Shown one piece after another: positions 4,766 to 6,478 of a stretch of DNA of 6,478 bases; within the stretch, counting starts at the first letter, position 1, and every line of letters starts with the position of its first letter. Made by a program: the position numbers and the translations under genes. The stretch is taken from assembly GCA_964504025.1 (NCBI GenBank), contig CAZDCO010000049.1, positions 1-6,478 on the forward strand. The letters run 5' to 3'. The notes below the pieces were generated by a model, which saw nothing but the letters and a program-made list of their open reading frames with translations, ran no database searches and was not told the origin of the DNA. The stretch comes from Scatosoma sp964504025 (lineage in GTDB: Bacteria > Bacillota > Clostridia > Christensenellales > Borkfalkiaceae).

Positions 4766-6442
4766 ATGGACGAACGTAAGGTCGTGGAAAACGGAAAAGT
4801 TTGGTTGCGTAAGGTGGTGAGCCCCTATCGGGGTTCGATCGCCTTTTTAACCGTATGTTCTGTTTTGACGACGTTGCTTTCCTTGGCTTTTGCTTATCTC
4901 GTTAAATATCTGATCGACAGCGCGTCTAACGGACGCCCCGACTCGTTGGCGTTGTTTGCGACAATCGTTTTAGGTATACTCCTATTGCGCGTCGCGTTGC
5001 AAACGTGGTCGAATTATCAATCGGAAAAAATATCTTCCAAAATGTTCGTTACCTTGCGCGGTAACGTCTACGCGAAGATTTTGCGCTCCGATTACGCGAG
5101 CGTACAACAATATCATAGCGGCGAACTTATGCAACGCCTGACGTCGGACGTGCAAGAAGTCGTCGTCGATTCGGTGGGGCTGCCGCCAGCCGTCGTCGGT
5201 ATGTTCGTGCAATGCGTGGGTGCAATCGTCGCGTTGTTGACGATCAATCCGTTGTTTACCGCCGTGTACGTGGTATGCGGTTGCGTGTTCGGCGGCATTA
5301 CGGCACTCTTCCGCAAACAAGTCAAGAAAAGTCATCAGGCGGTGCTCGAAGCGGACGGCGTAATGCGCTCGTTTATGCAAGAGAGCGTTTCTTCGCTGTT
5401 GACGGTGAAATCGTACGGCGCGGAATTGAAAATGAGTAGCAAGGCGGACGAATACGGAAAGACCTATTTCGACCGCCGCATGAAACGTAACTTTTTGCGT
5501 TCGGCAATGAATGCCGTGTACTCGCTGTTGAGTAATTTCGGTTTGATTTTCGCCGTCGTTTGGTGTAGTGTTACCGTGTTACAGGGGAATACGGAATACG
5601 GTTCGATTCTGTCCGTCATTCTGTTGTTGATGCAGCTGCAGCACCCGTTCTCAGCGTTTTCGTCGGTGATTCCTGCCTATTACGCACGGCAGGCAAGCGG
5701 CGAGCGTTTGCAAAAAATCGACGAATTTCCTGTTGAAAATTGCGTTGCGGAGGAAACGGACGAGGATCGTCGGAAAATGCAAGCTTTGTCCGTGGAAGAC
5801 CTCACTTTCCATTACGGCAGGGAGAGCGTACTTGAAAACGTTGATTTTACGATCGAGAAAGGGGATATCGTGTGTTTGACGGGGACTTCGGGATCGGGTA
5901 AAAGCACACTGTTTAAGCTGTTGTTGTGCGTATATACGCCCTTACGCGGCGGTATCTACGTCGAGTACGATAGGGGGGAGAAACGGCTGCTGACGGCGCA
6001 ATCGCGCAGGTTGTTTGCCTACGTTCCGCAAGGGAATTTCCTCTTTTCGGGTACGATTTACGAAAATCTGACCTTTTTTAACGAAGATAAAGACCTCGCC
6101 CTGTTAGACGAAAAAGTAGCGGCGGCGTTGCACGCGGCGTGCGCTGATTTCGTGTTCGATTTGCCGCAGGGCTTGCAAACGCAACTCGGCGAAAAGGGAG
6201 TGGGTTTGTCCGAAGGACAAATGCAGCGTTTGGCGATCGCGAGGGCGATTTTATCCGATCGTCCCGTGTTGCTGTTGGACGAAGCGACGTCGGCGTTGGA
6301 CGGACGAACGGAACGCGAAGTGCTGCAAAACGTCAAGCGTTTGACGGGCAAAACTTGTCTGATCGTTACGCATAGACCGGCGGCGTTGGAAATCGCCGAT
6401 CGCGTATTGACCGTGGAGAACGGCAAAGTAACGCAACGGTAA
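4766..6442 (+). CDS. ABC exporter half-transporter (fused membrane and ATPase domains)
   Basis: This is a type IV ABC exporter of the MsbA/peptide-export kind, 558 residues, expected to act as a homodimer in the cytoplasmic membrane. About six hydrophobic segments (near 24-47, 58-80, 141-160, 162-182, 250-272, 280-300) precede the ATPase domain, which begins near 339. ATPase motifs are complete: Walker A GTSGSGKST (373-381), Q-loop Gln422 in VPQGNFLFSG, signature LSEGQMQR (481-488, Glu instead of the second Gly of LSGGQ), Walker B LLLDE with Asp505 and catalytic Glu506, D-loop SALD, and H-loop His536. There is no N-terminal C39 peptidase domain, so leader removal would need a separate enzyme, fitting the peptidase encoded just upstream. 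A TTG at 4763 is an alternative start (nine bases after AAAGGGGGA, 4745-4753); ATG 4766 is chosen. Substrate unknown, probably a peptide. Confidence 0.93.
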   Translation: MDERKVVENGKVWLRKVVSPYRGSIAFLTVCSVLTTLLSLAFAYLVKYLIDSASNGRPDSLALFATIVLGILLLRVALQTWSNYQSEKISSKMFVTLRGNVYAKILRSDYASVQQYHSGELMQRLTSDVQEVVVDSVGLPPAVVGMFVQCVGAIVALLTINPLFTAVYVVCGCVFGGITALFRKQVKKSHQAVLEADGVMRSFMQESVSSLLTVKSYGAELKMSSKADEYGKTYFDRRMKRNFLRSAMNAVYSLLSNFGLIFAVVWCSVTVLQGNTEYGSILSVILLLMQLQHPFSAFSSVIPAYYARQASGERLQKIDEFPVENCVAEETDEDRRKMQALSVEDLTFHYGRESVLENVDFTIEKGDIVCLTGTSGSGKSTLFKLLLCVYTPLRGGIYVEYDRGEKRLLTAQSRRLFAYVPQGNFLFSGTIYENLTFFNEDKDLALLDEKVAAALHAACADFVFDLPQGLQTQLGEKGVGLSEGQMQRLAIARAILSDRPVLLLDEATSALDGRTEREVLQNVKRLTGKTCLIVTHRPAALEIADRVLTVENGKVTQR

Positions 6443-6478
6443 ACTTAAAAATAGGCATGCAAAAAACCACCCCGACGA
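6443..6478. other. Truncated tail after the exporter: possible terminator arm or next gene start
   Basis: The last 36 bases hold no complete feature. Six A residues (6461-6466) followed by CCACCCCGACGA look like the left arm of a bidirectional terminator, but the right arm would lie outside the window. Alternatively, ATG at 6457 opens a frame to the edge (MQKTTPT) with only a poor AGG upstream. The sequence available cannot settle this. Confidence 0.3.

Overview
The window looks like a chromosomal segment of a Bacillota bacterium, most likely an uncultured Clostridia-type anaerobe. The evidence is a divergent groES-groEL operon, strong AGGAGG-type ribosome binding sites, sigma-A-type promoters, and a housekeeping set (dCMP deaminase, cyclophilin, PurB) followed by an HprK-like/PqqD/S26-peptidase/ABC cassette of a kind I associate with Clostridia. 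Coding DNA is of moderate GC and very rich in CpG-containing codons (gcg, acg, cga, cgt) throughout. I see no composition break between housekeeping and accessory genes, and no tRNA, rRNA, CRISPR array, transposase or phage gene.

Left arm (1-660, minus strand): the N-terminal 82 codons of GroEL, complete GroES, and a sigma-A-type promoter. A small GC-rich hairpin sits in the groES leader, and I find no CIRCE operator. The 225-base gap between groES and the deaminase is a divergent promoter region.

Middle (732-3277, plus strand): an extended -10 promoter drives a dCMP deaminase (pyrimidine deoxynucleotide supply), a cytoplasmic cyclophilin (protein folding) and adenylosuccinate lyase PurB (purine synthesis). 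PurB is of the longer type that resembles the human enzyme.

Right arm (3291-6442, plus strand): four tightly packed genes with no visible promoter of their own begin 13 bases after purB. They encode an HprK-like P-loop kinase, a PqqD-family protein (RiPP recognition element fold), a small S24/S26-type serine peptidase with an apparent Ser-His dyad, and a full-length ABC exporter half-transporter. Together they suggest a pathway that binds, phosphorylates, cleaves and exports a peptide. The order kinase, PqqD, protease, exporter parallels the K-B1-B2-D part of lasso-peptide clusters that carry a kinase, with an S26 peptidase in place of the B2 leader protease. No precursor peptide, cyclase or radical SAM enzyme is visible, so the substrate is unknown. 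This cassette is the most interesting part of the window. The window ends 36 bases after the exporter, in what may be a terminator arm or the start of another gene.
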